Source of the DNA: a virus
Length of the DNA stretch: 39,875 nt
IMG/VR virus record: IMGVR_UViG_3300045256_000138
Span: 1 to 39,875 of that record
Reading direction: 5' to 3' (one strand)
Made by a program: the position numbers and the translations under genes. How positions within the stretch are numbered: position 1 is the first letter of the stretch; each line of letters opens with the position of its first letter. Below are positions 21,228 through 30,000 of this stretch, piece after piece. Below the pieces are notes generated by a model. It worked only from the letters and a program-made list of their open reading frames with translations. It ran no database searches and was not told the DNA's origin.

Positions 21228-24122
21228 TTAACTTATAAGCCTACCGAATTCATCGAAGCGTTGGACGCTGGATTTCACTTTCTTTCGCGCCTCTTGCTTT
21301 GCGAGCACATATGCAAGTTCAGCCTCAGGCGTCAGGCCTTGCCCTTGCGGCGCCGTCTCACGTAACGATTCGTAGCGGAGAGGTTCGGGGATAGCTGCCT
21401 CAATCTGCTCGTTCCTGTTCAAAGGCGCGGCGTGTAAGGCGAATTGCGCGAGGACGCCCCGGGATGAATCAACAGCGTCATCGTCAATCTTGTTTTGCCC
21501 GGTGTGAAACTGGGAATAGAGCGGGATTTCAAAGCGCAGTCGCGCAAACCCGCTGGAATCCTTGGCGCCTCTTACTCGCAACTGTCCATACGCATCGCAG
21601 TAGAGTTCACCCTGCCCATCAGGAACTACGAGGATAAACCGCGTGTAACCCATCACCGGCTCGCCTGCCTTCGGGTGTCCAGGCGGATAGATGCGGAACG
21701 GGTGTGGACGCTTCGGATTTACATCCATCAGGTTCTGCATCGCCGGTACGCCGCTCCCGCGTTGCGCTTTCCATTTACGGAAAAACACCTGCTCGCCTTT
21801 GGGCAGATCAAGAATGAAGGCGTTAAGCGCGGCGCTCGCTTCGTGCGACATCACGGAGAGCTTTATTTGCCCATCCAGGATGTTATTCATTGCGCGCCAG
21901 GCTCGAATCGCCCGCGCAACACCTCCAGGGCTGACGACCTCTGCAATCTCCGTCGCGTTATAGGGGAAATGCGGCAGGACAACTTCGCCGATACCGAGAA
22001 CGACATCATCGAAAGGATATCGCTGATCGGGCCGGGTCCATGCCGTATATGCCGAGGGATGGGCGCGTGTTGTATTACCTGTAATGGTAATCTGCCCATT
22101 GTGCCGAGCAATCACCGCGCCCTCTTTAACGCTCGGACACCAAACGTTATGCAATCCCGGCAATGATGTAATTTCAGGTTTTTGCAACGTCCTATGACGC
22201 AACAAGGGCACTCGATTGGACTTGCCCCACTGACTTTGATGCTCTCGCTCAAGGCCAAGCCGAATGCCGGAGAGAGTAGCCAGAATCTGAAACGCGTCCA
22301 TTACTGGGCCGCGCTTCTGACAGAAGACCGCCTTGCGCAATGTCCCATTATTCGTCCCTTCCGCAGCGAGCATCGCGTTTAACATCGCCTCGCGCGCAGC
22401 GCCTGATAAGCGAGTAACCAAAGCGGGCAAGCTTTCTTTACCTTTGTAACCAGTCGCTTCACACAGACGGGCCATTGACTCAACGCCTAAATAAAACAAG
22501 CGAGTCCCGTTTGCGCTTGGCTTCAACTCTTTCCATCTCAGCCCTGACGCCTCTAAATCGGCAATCACAGCATCGGGATAATTCTTTTGACACAGAATAC
22601 CCGCTTTATCCTGCTCCCATCCGTCAGTAACCAGCCAGCCCAGAACCGCAGCCATCGCGGGCGAACACTGAATAACGGGCTCTTCATAGCAATTCGCCGC
22701 CAGGACCAGAACAGTTTGCGCATGGTTAAAACTGATCTCGTTTAAGTTTTGACGCTTGTAAGTATCGCGCGTCATCCGTTCACGCTTTTTTCTCTTTACA
22801 ATCCAAGCGTGATCCGGGGTACAAACAAAACGGAACGACTTGCGACGCATCTCAACCAACGGCTGATCATTCTTGTAAACCTTCTTCAATAAAGGCGACC
22901 AGACAATCTCACGTTTATTTTCCCAATCGTATGCCGCGACTTCTTCGCCTTCGATCAGTTGATCGTGCGTTTTCCAACCTTCCCTAGTCAGTATTTCGGT
23001 ATCAAGAGTCAAGCAACCCCAGTCTAACCCGTCCGCTACTTCCCACCGCTCAGGCCAGCGGATGCGGCCGTTGACGATCTGCAGATCGGCCCCCGCTCGC
23101 TTGAAGCCCGCGGCGACTTCCGACACTGTGCAGACGTGATAAATCTCGTCATAGCCCAGGAAGTCATTCCCTTCATCAATCAACGCAACATTGTGTTGGC
23201 ACTCGCGTTCAAAGCCGAATTTACCGAAGCGCGCCAGAAGCCGTTCGCAATGCTTGAGGTCTACCGCCGGGTCAACCGTCTCACCGGCTACAATCCGCCA
23301 TCGGTAACTGCCGTCTTCCAGGTATTCCTTTTCGGCGTCGTACCATTTCAGCAGCGGATTCGGGCCGTCGAAGATCCGATCGGTCAGAATGTCCGCCCGC
23401 TGGTCAAGAACCTGCGCGCAGATCGAATCTCTGTGAATCAGATTCTGCGGGAAGATGACGTTGGCGATTTCGGCGCCCGCCGGCAGGATATCGTTACGCA
23501 GGATTTCAAGTTTCTTCTGCGTCAGTTCGCGGGAATCCTTCAGCGTGTCGATGTCGTCCATCACCAAGAGGTCCGGGCGTTCATTCTCTTCGGATTTGAA
23601 GCCGCGAGAACTGCCGAGCAGCCAGATCGCTTCGACCACCGCGCCGTCCGCCGTCACGAGTCGCTGCCGGGACCAGTTTGTGAGGGCGTTGCGCGTTTTC
23701 TCAGCTCGCGGTCGCAACTGCGGGTAGTCGCGAAGCACCGCCTCTGTTTCGAGCCGCCGCTTGATCCCCGCCAGGTGCTTTTCAGCCTGATTTTCCGTGC
23801 CGCTCAAATACAGCACGTAGCGGATGCGCCGGCGCGCGAGGAGGTAAACAATCAAAGATTCGGCGTTTGTCGACTTGCCTAAGCCGCGCGGGTCGCAGAT
23901 GACGTATGGCCGCCGTTGGACGCCAGGCTCGAGCGCATCACCCCATTCCCAGAACTTGGTTTGGCTTACCGTGAACGGGCGCGAGAAATCGCGCGGGAAG
24001 TAGCGGCGGAGCCAGCTTTGCCAGCCTTCGGATTCAATCTCCGCCGGGTCACGCATTAACCGGCTGAACGATTGCGCCGATGCGTTAATGTCAATGGCCA
24101 GCGCAAGGCTTAGCTGATCCAT
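21228..24122 (-). CDS. Terminase large subunit, interrupted by an intein
   Basis: A 964-residue precursor that would splice to about 650 residues. ATG 24122 is preferred (13-nt overlap with the small subunit); an ATG at 24155 is also possible. The ATPase part has the Walker A loop CDPRGLGKST (residues 76-85) and Walker B LLVMDDID (185-192). The nuclease part begins at GLDWG, with D367 the likely first metal ligand of the RNase H-like fold, and further Asp residues follow near the C-terminus (NKIDDDAVDSSRG). This enzyme cuts phage DNA and pumps it through the portal. The intein occupies residues 370-683, directly after that Gly, so nuclease activity needs splicing. The outer parts rejoin as ...GLDWG-TTRAHPSAYT. 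Confidence 0.9.
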   Translation of the reverse strand: MDQLSLALAIDINASAQSFSRLMRDPAEIESEGWQSWLRRYFPRDFSRPFTVSQTKFWEWGDALEPGVQRRPYVICDPRGLGKSTNAESLIVYLLARRRIRYVLYLSGTENQAEKHLAGIKRRLETEAVLRDYPQLRPRAEKTRNALTNWSRQRLVTADGAVVEAIWLLGSSRGFKSEENERPDLLVMDDIDTLKDSRELTQKKLEILRNDILPAGAEIANVIFPQNLIHRDSICAQVLDQRADILTDRIFDGPNPLLKWYDAEKEYLEDGSYRWRIVAGETVDPAVDLKHCERLLARFGKFGFERECQHNVALIDEGNDFLGYDEIYHVCTVSEVAAGFKRAGADLQIVNGRIRWPERWEVADGLDWGCLTLDTEILTREGWKTHDQLIEGEEVAAYDWENKREIVWSPLLKKVYKNDQPLVEMRRKSFRFVCTPDHAWIVKRKKRERMTRDTYKRQNLNEISFNHAQTVLVLAANCYEEPVIQCSPAMAAVLGWLVTDGWEQDKAGILCQKNYPDAVIADLEASGLRWKELKPSANGTRLFYLGVESMARLCEATGYKGKESLPALVTRLSGAAREAMLNAMLAAEGTNNGTLRKAVFCQKRGPVMDAFQILATLSGIRLGLEREHQSQWGKSNRVPLLRHRTLQKPEITSLPGLHNVWCPSVKEGAVIARHNGQITITGNTTRAHPSAYTAWTRPDQRYPFDDVVLGIGEVVLPHFPYNATEIAEVVSPGGVARAIRAWRAMNNILDGQIKLSVMSHEASAALNAFILDLPKGEQVFFRKWKAQRGSGVPAMQNLMDVNPKRPHPFRIYPPGHPKAGEPVMGYTRFILVVPDGQGELYCDAYGQLRVRGAKDSSGFARLRFEIPLYSQFHTGQNKIDDDAVDSSRGVLAQFALHAAPLNRNEQIEAAIPEPLRYESLRETAPQGQGLTPEAELAYVLAKQEARKKVKSSVQRFDEFGRLIS
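22074..23015 (-). other. Intein with LAGLIDADG homing endonuclease, mixed class 1/class 3 signature
   Basis: 314 residues inside the large terminase, Cys1 (codon 23013-23015) to Asn314 (22074-22076), followed by Thr+1. Block A is CLTLDTEIL, block B CTPDHAW with T66 and H69, block G ITITGN. The penultimate residue is Gly, not the usual His. Trp71 in block B (position B:12), Cys293 in block F (VWCPSV; F:4) and Thr312 (G:5) make up the Trp-Cys-Thr triplet that defines class 3 inteins, yet Cys1 of class 1 is also present. Two LAGLIDADG-like motifs, LGWLVTDG (about 125-132) and AMLAAEG (about 214-220), indicate a homing endonuclease. Reading frame is intact. Confidence 0.9.
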
Positions 24123-24787
24123 TGCGCGGCCTGTGGAGTGTGGGCGCGCATCCATTCGAGAGCGTTCGGACGATCGAGGGCCAGTTCATCCATAACACGC
24201 TGCAATTGCGTTTCAGCCCACTCGCGCCGATTCTTCAGGTCAGTCTCGTTCTCTTTCGGCTGCTGTTTCAACCCGTGCAGATCGGCGAGGACGCGGGCGG
24301 CGCCTTGCGCGTCGTGCAATTCGAGTTCGGTCGTGACAATGCGCTCCGTAACACCGTCGTCATGTGTCACTTCGCGGCTATTCGTCTTGATCTTTTTGAC
24401 CAGCCGGGACACGCCGCGTTGCTGCGCAGCTACCAAATCGAGACTGCCATCCGGTTTGAAGCAGTCAGCCAAGTCGGCCAGGTCAGCGCGCAGATGATCA
24501 CCGAGCAGGAAAAGAACTTCATCGGCTGTCGCGGCCATGCCGTCGAGTCGCGCGCGCACGCGCGAGGCAATCTCAGGTTTTCTCAGGTTTTCATAGGCTA
24601 CCTGGGCCAGCGTATGATCGGTTCCCTTATAGCCAGCATCACGCGCAGCTGCTGTGCCGTTACCGCCGTTCGTAAAATAGTGATCAACGAAAGCGTCCTG
24701 CTTCAGTGTAGGTTTACGAGCGGGCTTTTTCTTTGCAGTTTTCTTTGCGGGCTTACGTCCGCTCTTACGTCCATTTATCGCGCTCAT
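24110..24787 (-). CDS. Terminase small subunit
   Basis: A 225-residue protein. ATG 24787 overlaps the upstream stop as ATGA with GAGGG just before it. The first 28 residues are Lys/Arg/Ala-rich and flexible. Residues about 29-75 carry the helix-turn-helix style of Terminase_2 proteins (LKQDAFVDHYFTNGGNGTAA, then ARDAGYKG), and NLRKPEIASRVRARLDGM follows the usual 'V-A-x-x-I' helix. The C-terminal part is helical (LELHDAQGAARVLADLHGL). It recognises viral DNA and directs the large subunit encoded immediately downstream, with which it overlaps. Confidence 0.85.
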   Translation of the reverse strand: MSAINGRKSGRKPAKKTAKKKPARKPTLKQDAFVDHYFTNGGNGTAAARDAGYKGTDHTLAQVAYENLRKPEIASRVRARLDGMAATADEVLFLLGDHLRADLADLADCFKPDGSLDLVAAQQRGVSRLVKKIKTNSREVTHDDGVTERIVTTELELHDAQGAARVLADLHGLKQQPKENETDLKNRREWAETQLQRVMDELALDRPNALEWMRAHTPQAAQWIS

Positions 24788-25206
24788 ACCCTCTGAATCT
24801 CTCCCCCGATCCACCCACGGCCAACAACGACTTCCCGCGCGTCGCTGAACAGGCAGTCATCGTCAATTGCGGCCTGTCGCTCAGGTAACGAGACCGATCG
24901 GCCCGACGGATCCTCGAGATATGCCTTTTCGACTTGCCGCCACTGAGACGGGATCGAATAGCTGACGTCGCTGTTGAGGTCGTAAAGCCGGAGCGCGCCG
25001 GTTTCACCGTCCGGGCGCACGTCGTAACCTTCAGCGACTTTGGCCAGCAAGGGAGACTCCTGGATCAATCGCTTGTAACGGACAGCGAGATTGAACCACT
25101 GCGGCGCTACCTGGTAACGGTAGCCCGCAGCGGAGATGACGATGCAAATAAAAACGCGGCTCTTGGTTTGGCCGCGCCATCGGTGAGAACGAGTTTTTTT
25201 AGACAC
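24784..25206 (-). CDS. Phage protein of unknown function upstream of terminase
   Basis: A 140-residue protein starting at GTG 25206 with no good ribosome site; no in-frame ATG is available. The N-terminus is basic (KKTRSHRWRGQTKSR), followed by a short hydrophobic stretch (VFICIVISAAGYRYQV) and a mixed globular region with DLNSDVSYSIPSQWRQVEKA. Its stop overlaps the terminase small subunit ATG as ATGA, so it is in the packaging operon. Function unknown. Confidence 0.5.
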   Translation of the reverse strand: MSKKTRSHRWRGQTKSRVFICIVISAAGYRYQVAPQWFNLAVRYKRLIQESPLLAKVAEGYDVRPDGETGALRLYDLNSDVSYSIPSQWRQVEKAYLEDPSGRSVSLPERQAAIDDDCLFSDAREVVVGRGWIGGEIQRV

Positions 25207-25360
25207 AAATACAGCGAGGATTATTAGACAGGCTCAACCTCAAAGTAGAGGGAGCAAAAGGATTGTTCACGTTCAACGCCTTACGGCATCACAGGAATAA
25301 TTACAACGCTCGTGAAATCCTTGCGTGTTTAAGGATAGAGTGCTCAACGCCTTATGGCAT

Positions 25361-25459
25361 CTGACCGCCGCCGTTGCTGCCCCTGCAGCATGCTTCAAAG
25401 CCAATAAGAGGTTTTCCCAATATATTCAAGCTTGCACAAAGAACCGTAGCGGCGGTCAG
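25361..25459 (-). other. Intergenic gap with long-range inverted repeat
   Basis: The 262-nt gap 25207-25468 holds no gene I can support. CTGACCGCCGC (25361-25371) is complementary to GCGGCGGTCAG (25449-25459), an 11-bp perfect match spanning 99 nt. A near-duplicate TCAACGCCTTAYGGCATC occurs at about 25274 and 25344. It lies just after the holin-like gene, where a transcript end would be expected. There is no T-run, so it may be a structured 3' end. Confidence 0.4.
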
Positions 25460-25468
25460 AAATCGTTG

Positions 25469-25828
25469 TCAATCCTTCGCCTGCGCACCACGCCGCACAG
25501 CGATCAGATCGAGTAAATTTTTGCCGAGTTGCCCGAACAGCAGCGCGCCAATCAATCCCAGCAACCACGCGCCTGCGGTGACGTAGGTTTCGATCTTAGC
25601 GAGGCGCACTTCGATATTCAGCTTCAAGGCGTCGTGCGCCTTACTCAAATCTTCCACCTGATGCTCGACGCGTTGGATGTCGCGGATCTCTGAGCGATCG
25701 GTTTGCGTTTGCGCGACGGCCTGAACGCCGGCGAATAGCGCAAAAGCCAGCGTAAGCGCCAGCAATGTGATTTCAAGTTTACGGATTCGCAATAACGCCA
25801 TGTTCGGCTCGTGTAAAACGCCTTGCAT
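25469..25828 (-). CDS. Holin-like membrane protein
   Basis: A 119-residue protein starting at ATG 25828 with GGTGGA upstream; ATG 25801 is an alternative. It has an N-terminal hydrophobic helix (LEITLLALTLAFALFAGVQA), a polar coiled-coil middle (about residues 48-85, VEHQVEDLSKAHDALKLNIE) and a second hydrophobic helix near the C-terminus (GAWLLGLIGALLFGQLG) followed by a basic tail. This coiled coil plus C-terminal membrane helix recalls the XhlA-type lysis proteins, but the extra N-terminal segment differs. No endolysin is visible nearby. Role in lysis is inference. Confidence 0.45.
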   Translation of the reverse strand: MQGVLHEPNMALLRIRKLEITLLALTLAFALFAGVQAVAQTQTDRSEIRDIQRVEHQVEDLSKAHDALKLNIEVRLAKIETYVTAGAWLLGLIGALLFGQLGKNLLDLIAVRRGAQAKD

Positions 25829-25948
25829 AAATCCACCCGTGGGGGATGGTTTCGAATTTCAACGTTCGGCAGTTGGAAGAAAAAGATCTACATAAATCCT
25901 CTCTGGTAAAGGTTATTTTCGTGATTCGAAAGAACTATTTAGTCGGAT

Positions 25949-25976
25949 GTTACCAAATGGTTTGCAAATTGCAAAG
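25949..25976 (-). promoter_or_regulatory. TTTGCAA palindrome upstream of holin-like gene
   Basis: Plus-strand TTTGCAAATTGCAAA at 25961-25975 is a near-perfect palindrome, and GTTACCAAATGG at 25949-25960 lies next to it. On the minus strand this gives TTGCAA 16 nt before TAACAT, a weak sigma70-like arrangement for the unit starting at 25828. A related arrangement sits near 32889. Candidate promoter or operator. Confidence 0.35.
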
Positions 25977-26049
25977 AGAAAGTTGGCAAAGGCGGGTAAA
26001 AATAAGGCACTGGTCACGGCCAGCGCCTCCGATCTACAGGATTGCGTGG

Positions 26050-26265
26050 CTACGGCGTGGGCGTTGGCGAAGGAGACGTTGACGGAGCGGGAGCCAAAGC
26101 ATCCTGGACTGAGTGGAACTTCTCCAATTCGCGCATCGTCCGAATATTGGTCTGCCGTTCAAGCCAGAAAGAATGACCGATAGCCGCAATCAAAAATAGT
26201 ATCAATAGTATCGATACTAACCTTGATAAAATCGAGGGAGACGGCGATCGTTTGACAAGTTTCAT
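26050..26265 (-). CDS. Short membrane-anchored protein with shared C-terminal tail
   Basis: A 71-residue protein starting at ATG 26265 (TTG two codons upstream is possible). One hydrophobic segment (LVSILLILFLIAAIGHSF), a helical part, then a Pro/Ser/Thr-rich C-terminal tail (STSPSPTPTP). The tail and its DNA are repeated at the end of the next gene upstream. It lies downstream of a terminator, so it may have its own promoter. Function unknown. It may be a remnant duplicate or a partner of the 203-residue protein. Confidence 0.5.
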   Translation of the reverse strand: MKLVKRSPSPSILSRLVSILLILFLIAAIGHSFWLERQTNIRTMRELEKFHSVQDALAPAPSTSPSPTPTP

Positions 26266-26280
26266 AGCCAATATTTGGAG

Positions 26281-26313
26281 AAAAGGAGGCGAAGATGCGT
26301 CTTCGCCTCCTTT
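26281..26313 (-). terminator. Bidirectional-type hairpin terminator
   Basis: A 13-bp perfect stem, AAAGGAGGCGAAG (26282-26294) paired with CTTCGCCTCCTTT (26301-26313), with a 6-nt loop. On the minus strand it ends in a short T-run (TTTT). It follows the gene ending at 26375. Confidence 0.8.
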
Positions 26314-26374
26314 GTTGATTACATTCTTTCCCGCCTGGTCAAGACCAGCGCCTTCAGCCTATAGGACTGCGTGG

Positions 26375-26986
26375 CTACGGCGTTGGCGAAGGGGACGTTG
26401 ACGTAATTTCCCGCAGGTCTTTAAGTCCCAAATACAAGCGAGCATAGGTACTCCAATCCGTGACCTCGTAAGGCTGATCCGGCGCAACGCGGCGTGCGTG
26501 CATCACAAGCTTGCCGCAAAAGCCTATATCAGGCTTAGCCTTTTTCCATACTGCAACCATCTTATTGTCGCCATAATCATATAGTTCGCGAAATTCCCAC
26601 TCGCCGTTGGCCAACGCCTCGCAGAGCGCCGGTTTTATCTCGATTATATCTGGTTGGTCACGATCCGAACCTTCCGTCTCATTAAGTTCCTTCCAAACCG
26701 GGCGACCCCATTGAGCCTTCTTCCACAGTCCTAAATCACACTGACCGTCTTTTGACGAGGCACGTAATTTTTCAAAGGCTGTTTCCAGCGTGCGATCACG
26801 CCCAGGATCGGTGATTACTGACTTACAGCCAGCCTTACGATCACAAACGCGCATAGGAACGTTTAACGGGTCCGCATCGGATAGGACGAACTCTCTCCAT
26901 TTGTCGTTGGATATTGTCAGAAACCTCCAAATAACAGGAGTTAAAATCAATAATACGATGATCATGATCATCCATTTTCGAATCAT
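26375..26986 (-). CDS. Membrane-anchored protein downstream of RHS gene
   Basis: A 203-residue protein. ATG 26986 is chosen because AAGGAG lies 8 nt upstream. N-terminal membrane anchor (KWMIMIIVLLILTPVIWRFL), then a Cys-containing soluble domain (RVCDRKAGCKSVITDPG; GQCDLGLWKK; ALCEALANGEWEFREL; IGFCGKLVMHARRVAP) with about six cysteines, suggesting an exported, disulphide-bonded region, and a STSPSPTP tail. It follows the secreted RHS gene, separated only by a palindrome. By analogy with RHS toxin loci it could be an immunity or accessory protein, but nothing in the sequence proves that. Confidence 0.6.
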   Translation of the reverse strand: MIRKWMIMIIVLLILTPVIWRFLTISNDKWREFVLSDADPLNVPMRVCDRKAGCKSVITDPGRDRTLETAFEKLRASSKDGQCDLGLWKKAQWGRPVWKELNETEGSDRDQPDIIEIKPALCEALANGEWEFRELYDYGDNKMVAVWKKAKPDIGFCGKLVMHARRVAPDQPYEVTDWSTYARLYLGLKDLREITSTSPSPTP

Positions 26987-27005
26987 AGAAGAAAACTCCT
27001 TAGTT

Positions 27006-27051
27006 GGTGACGGGTACAAAAGGACTTTATTACCGGCTTGTACCCGTCACC
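27006..27051 (-). other. 14-bp perfect inverted repeat after RHS gene
   Basis: GGTGACGGGTACAA (27006-27019) pairs with TTGTACCCGTCACC (27038-27051) with an 18-nt loop, in the gap between the RHS stop (27075) and the next start (26986). No T-run follows on the minus strand. It may be a transcript end, an RNA-stabilising hairpin or a protein-binding site. Confidence 0.6.
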
Positions 27052-27074
27052 GCTTTATCAATATACCAACTCAC

Positions 27075-30000
27075 TCAATGCCGTCGCCTTCTTACAGGCA
27101 GAATGATTTTCTTTTTGTCATAGTCGTTCCGACGCGCTTTTTCATTCTCCCACATATCCTCCTTGCTTTCTTTAGGAGAACCGATGTTTAACCATAAGAA
27201 ATAGTTATACAATCGATTTTCCATGTCTCGCCTGCGTGAATACAGAAATGCCCAGTTGAAGCCTTGTGAATTCGAAAATAAATCTTCGGGGCTAAAAGCG
27301 CTTGCGCCGAAGCCGATCGTGGCATTGTGGTAGTTAATATCGTCTTGATTCGATTTCGCGATTATCTCTAAGGCCTCAGGAGACAATTGATCGGTCAAGT
27401 AATCCCATATCGCTTTTCTGACATTAGTTTTCACCTTCGCGAGTCCTTGAACCACCTCTACGCCCAGCCCCAACATAGCAGTTTCAAGCGCGCCGTCTCC
27501 TACAGATGTCCCCGTTATTATGGAACCAGATCCCTCTGCGGTGTTAGCAGCCGCAGCGAAAAAGTGGTTAAGGTCTATCGTCCGGCCCAGCGTACGCGAG
27601 TACGCATATCCTTCGTGCGAAGCAAAATGGTCAGCGAGCGCCCGTAAAATTTTAGCATTGCGATCACCTCGCACCATAATTGGCACGCCATTGATCACAT
27701 GCTGTACTTCCCGTCGCAAATCTCTTTCGGTCCGATATCTGTTGCGCAACGGCTTCATCCCATCAGGATCAACATGCGATGTGGGCTGATTGCGCACATA
27801 GGAATAGCGATTCCATCCCTGCGGCCTACCAATCTGCGACGCTGCGTCCAGCGGATCGACGCTGACGAATCGCCCGATGATGTTGTTATAGTACCGTGCG
27901 CCAAAATAATCCAGCCCGGTTTCTCCGTCGTGATACTGCCCGGTGAAACCCTTGCTTGAAATCGAAGCCACCGGGTAGCCGCGGTTTATTGTGCGCACAC
28001 CGACGCCCGAAAGCAGTTCTTCCCCAAACGGCAGATAATCGTGCCGCTGCATACCGGCGCCGCCGCTCAAATCGCCCCACCAGTCGACGAACATCCGGGG
28101 CGTACCGAGCACGTCGTTCACTACCCACTTAATGTTCTCAGCGAATTCCGCGTAAATAAGCAACTGACCGTCTTTGTAACCGTACTCCTTGCGCGGCGCG
28201 GTCGCCACGGTGTTGTAATTGTACTCGGCCAGCAGTTCACCGCCGATGCCGTAGATATACCAGGTCTCGGCTGATGCTGTGCGCTTGCGGGCGCGCTTGC
28301 CGATCGTGTCGTAGACGTAATCCACCTGGCCGCCATCGTACGATCGTGTCAGCCGACTGTGCCCATCGAATTGCCGGTTGGCCGATCCGCCCGTCGTCGT
28401 GTAACTGTCATAGATCATGTTTCCGGCGTTATCATAGGTGATCGTTCCGGTCTGACCGGACGGCACGGCGACGCGGTTGTTGGTTTTGTTGATGTCGACC
28501 GCCTTCTTGTTGATCGATCCAGTGCTGTTCGTGGCGTCAATCCGGCGATTGCCGAATTTATCGTACAGGTAGATCTGCTTGAAGGCCTGGGTGTTTGAAT
28601 AGGCGCCGCTGATCCAGGTTTCGGAGAACTCTTGGACGTATTCAAGACGATTGAACGCGTCGTAATTGTAATACTGAGTGGCCATCACCCAATCGGACAC
28701 GGCGTTGTCGAGCGGAATGAAGTGCTCGGCGCGCCAAAGATTGCCATTGTTGTTTGTGCCGCCGTCGCCCCAGGCGTAATTGCTCGCGTAGTAATAGCGC
28801 AAAGCGCCTCGGTTCCAGCCCCACTCATCCGTCGAGCTCGTGCCCAACCGAATGTCATAGTTCTGAAGCCGGTTGTTGTAATGACGGTTCAGATAGAGCG
28901 CCGTGTTTGTCGGCCATGATTCGCGCAACGGCTGCCCGGCTGGGTTGTAGGTAATGGCCGTGATGTAATTGCTTTGACTGCCGTTGAGGTTCCCGTTCAT
29001 CGTGGCGACGCGGCCCGCCTGGTCAAACGTCGTGTTCACCGTGCGGCCTGACGGGTACTTGACCTGCGTAACCTGTCCCGCCAGATTGTAGGTCTGCTCG
29101 ACGGCATAGGACCGTTGATACACGCCCGAGGTGTTCGAGAGCGATGTGGTCTGTTTCTTCACCCGACCGAATGGGTCGTAAGTATCAACCACCAGCTTGC
29201 TATAAGCCGGGCCGTCGCCGGGAATCGAACTGAAATTCTCGGCGTAATCCAAGCGTCCTTTACCGTACGCTAGACCGGGACGGTCATAGTGATACGCTAC
29301 AGGAAGATCGGATGAGCTATCATCCCCGTAGCCGAGAAGGCGGTTGATGTCGTCATAGCCAAAGTAGGTCACGACGCTGCGCGGGTCCGTCTTCGTAAGG
29401 ACATTGCCGTTCTCGTCGTACGTGATGGTGTTTGACCAGGAATTATTACCACTCACGGCATCGGTGATCGAGTGCGGCGCCGATTGCTCAGGCACTCTGG
29501 TTGCCTTTAATCGCCCGAGCCCGTCATAAAGCCAGTAGCGATTCTGCGTGTCTGCGCCGTCCACCTGCGTAGACTTCACCAGCTTGTCAAAAACGTTGTA
29601 GACATAAGTGGTTGTCGTTTCCGCCGCGCCGCCGGGGTCTGATACCGCAGACGTTGCGCGCCCTAGACCGTCCGCAACAATTTTGTTCTTTTTTGACGCC
29701 GGGTCTTGAACCGTCGTAGCGTTCCCGCTGTAAGTGACCGTGCTGGTGGCGCCGTCTGGTGTCTCGGTTGAGATTACGCGCCCCAAACCGTCGAAGCTGA
29801 TCGTCGTCCATGTTCCGCTCGGTGTGCTCGCAGTGTCGTAGTTCGTGGAACGGTATGGGTTGGACGTTCGATAGGCGCGCCCTAGGCCGTCATATTCGGT
29901 GTCGACGATGCTCCAATTGCTGCTGCCTTCGCTCTTCGCTGCTCGAATTGTACGGCCGAGGCCGTCCCATTTGCTTGCCGATTTCAGATTCTTGTCGTCA

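Larger units (their letters stand above)
26011..26403. repeat. Pair of imperfect direct repeats ending the two short membrane genes
   Basis: 26011-26084 and 26336-26403 are imperfect copies (about 80% alike, one 6-bp gap). Each starts with a small inverted repeat (CTGGTC...GACCAG in the second copy, slightly degenerate in the first) and contains GCGTGGCTACGGCG and GACGTTGACG. They cover the 3' ends of both genes, which therefore encode the same C-terminal STSPSPTP tail. Confidence 0.8.

Noticed and set aside
25361-25459. CRISPR-like or tRNA interpretation of the gap after the holin-like gene
   Set aside because: Only one 11-bp inverted repeat and one near-duplicate 18-mer are present; no regular spacing and no cloverleaf.
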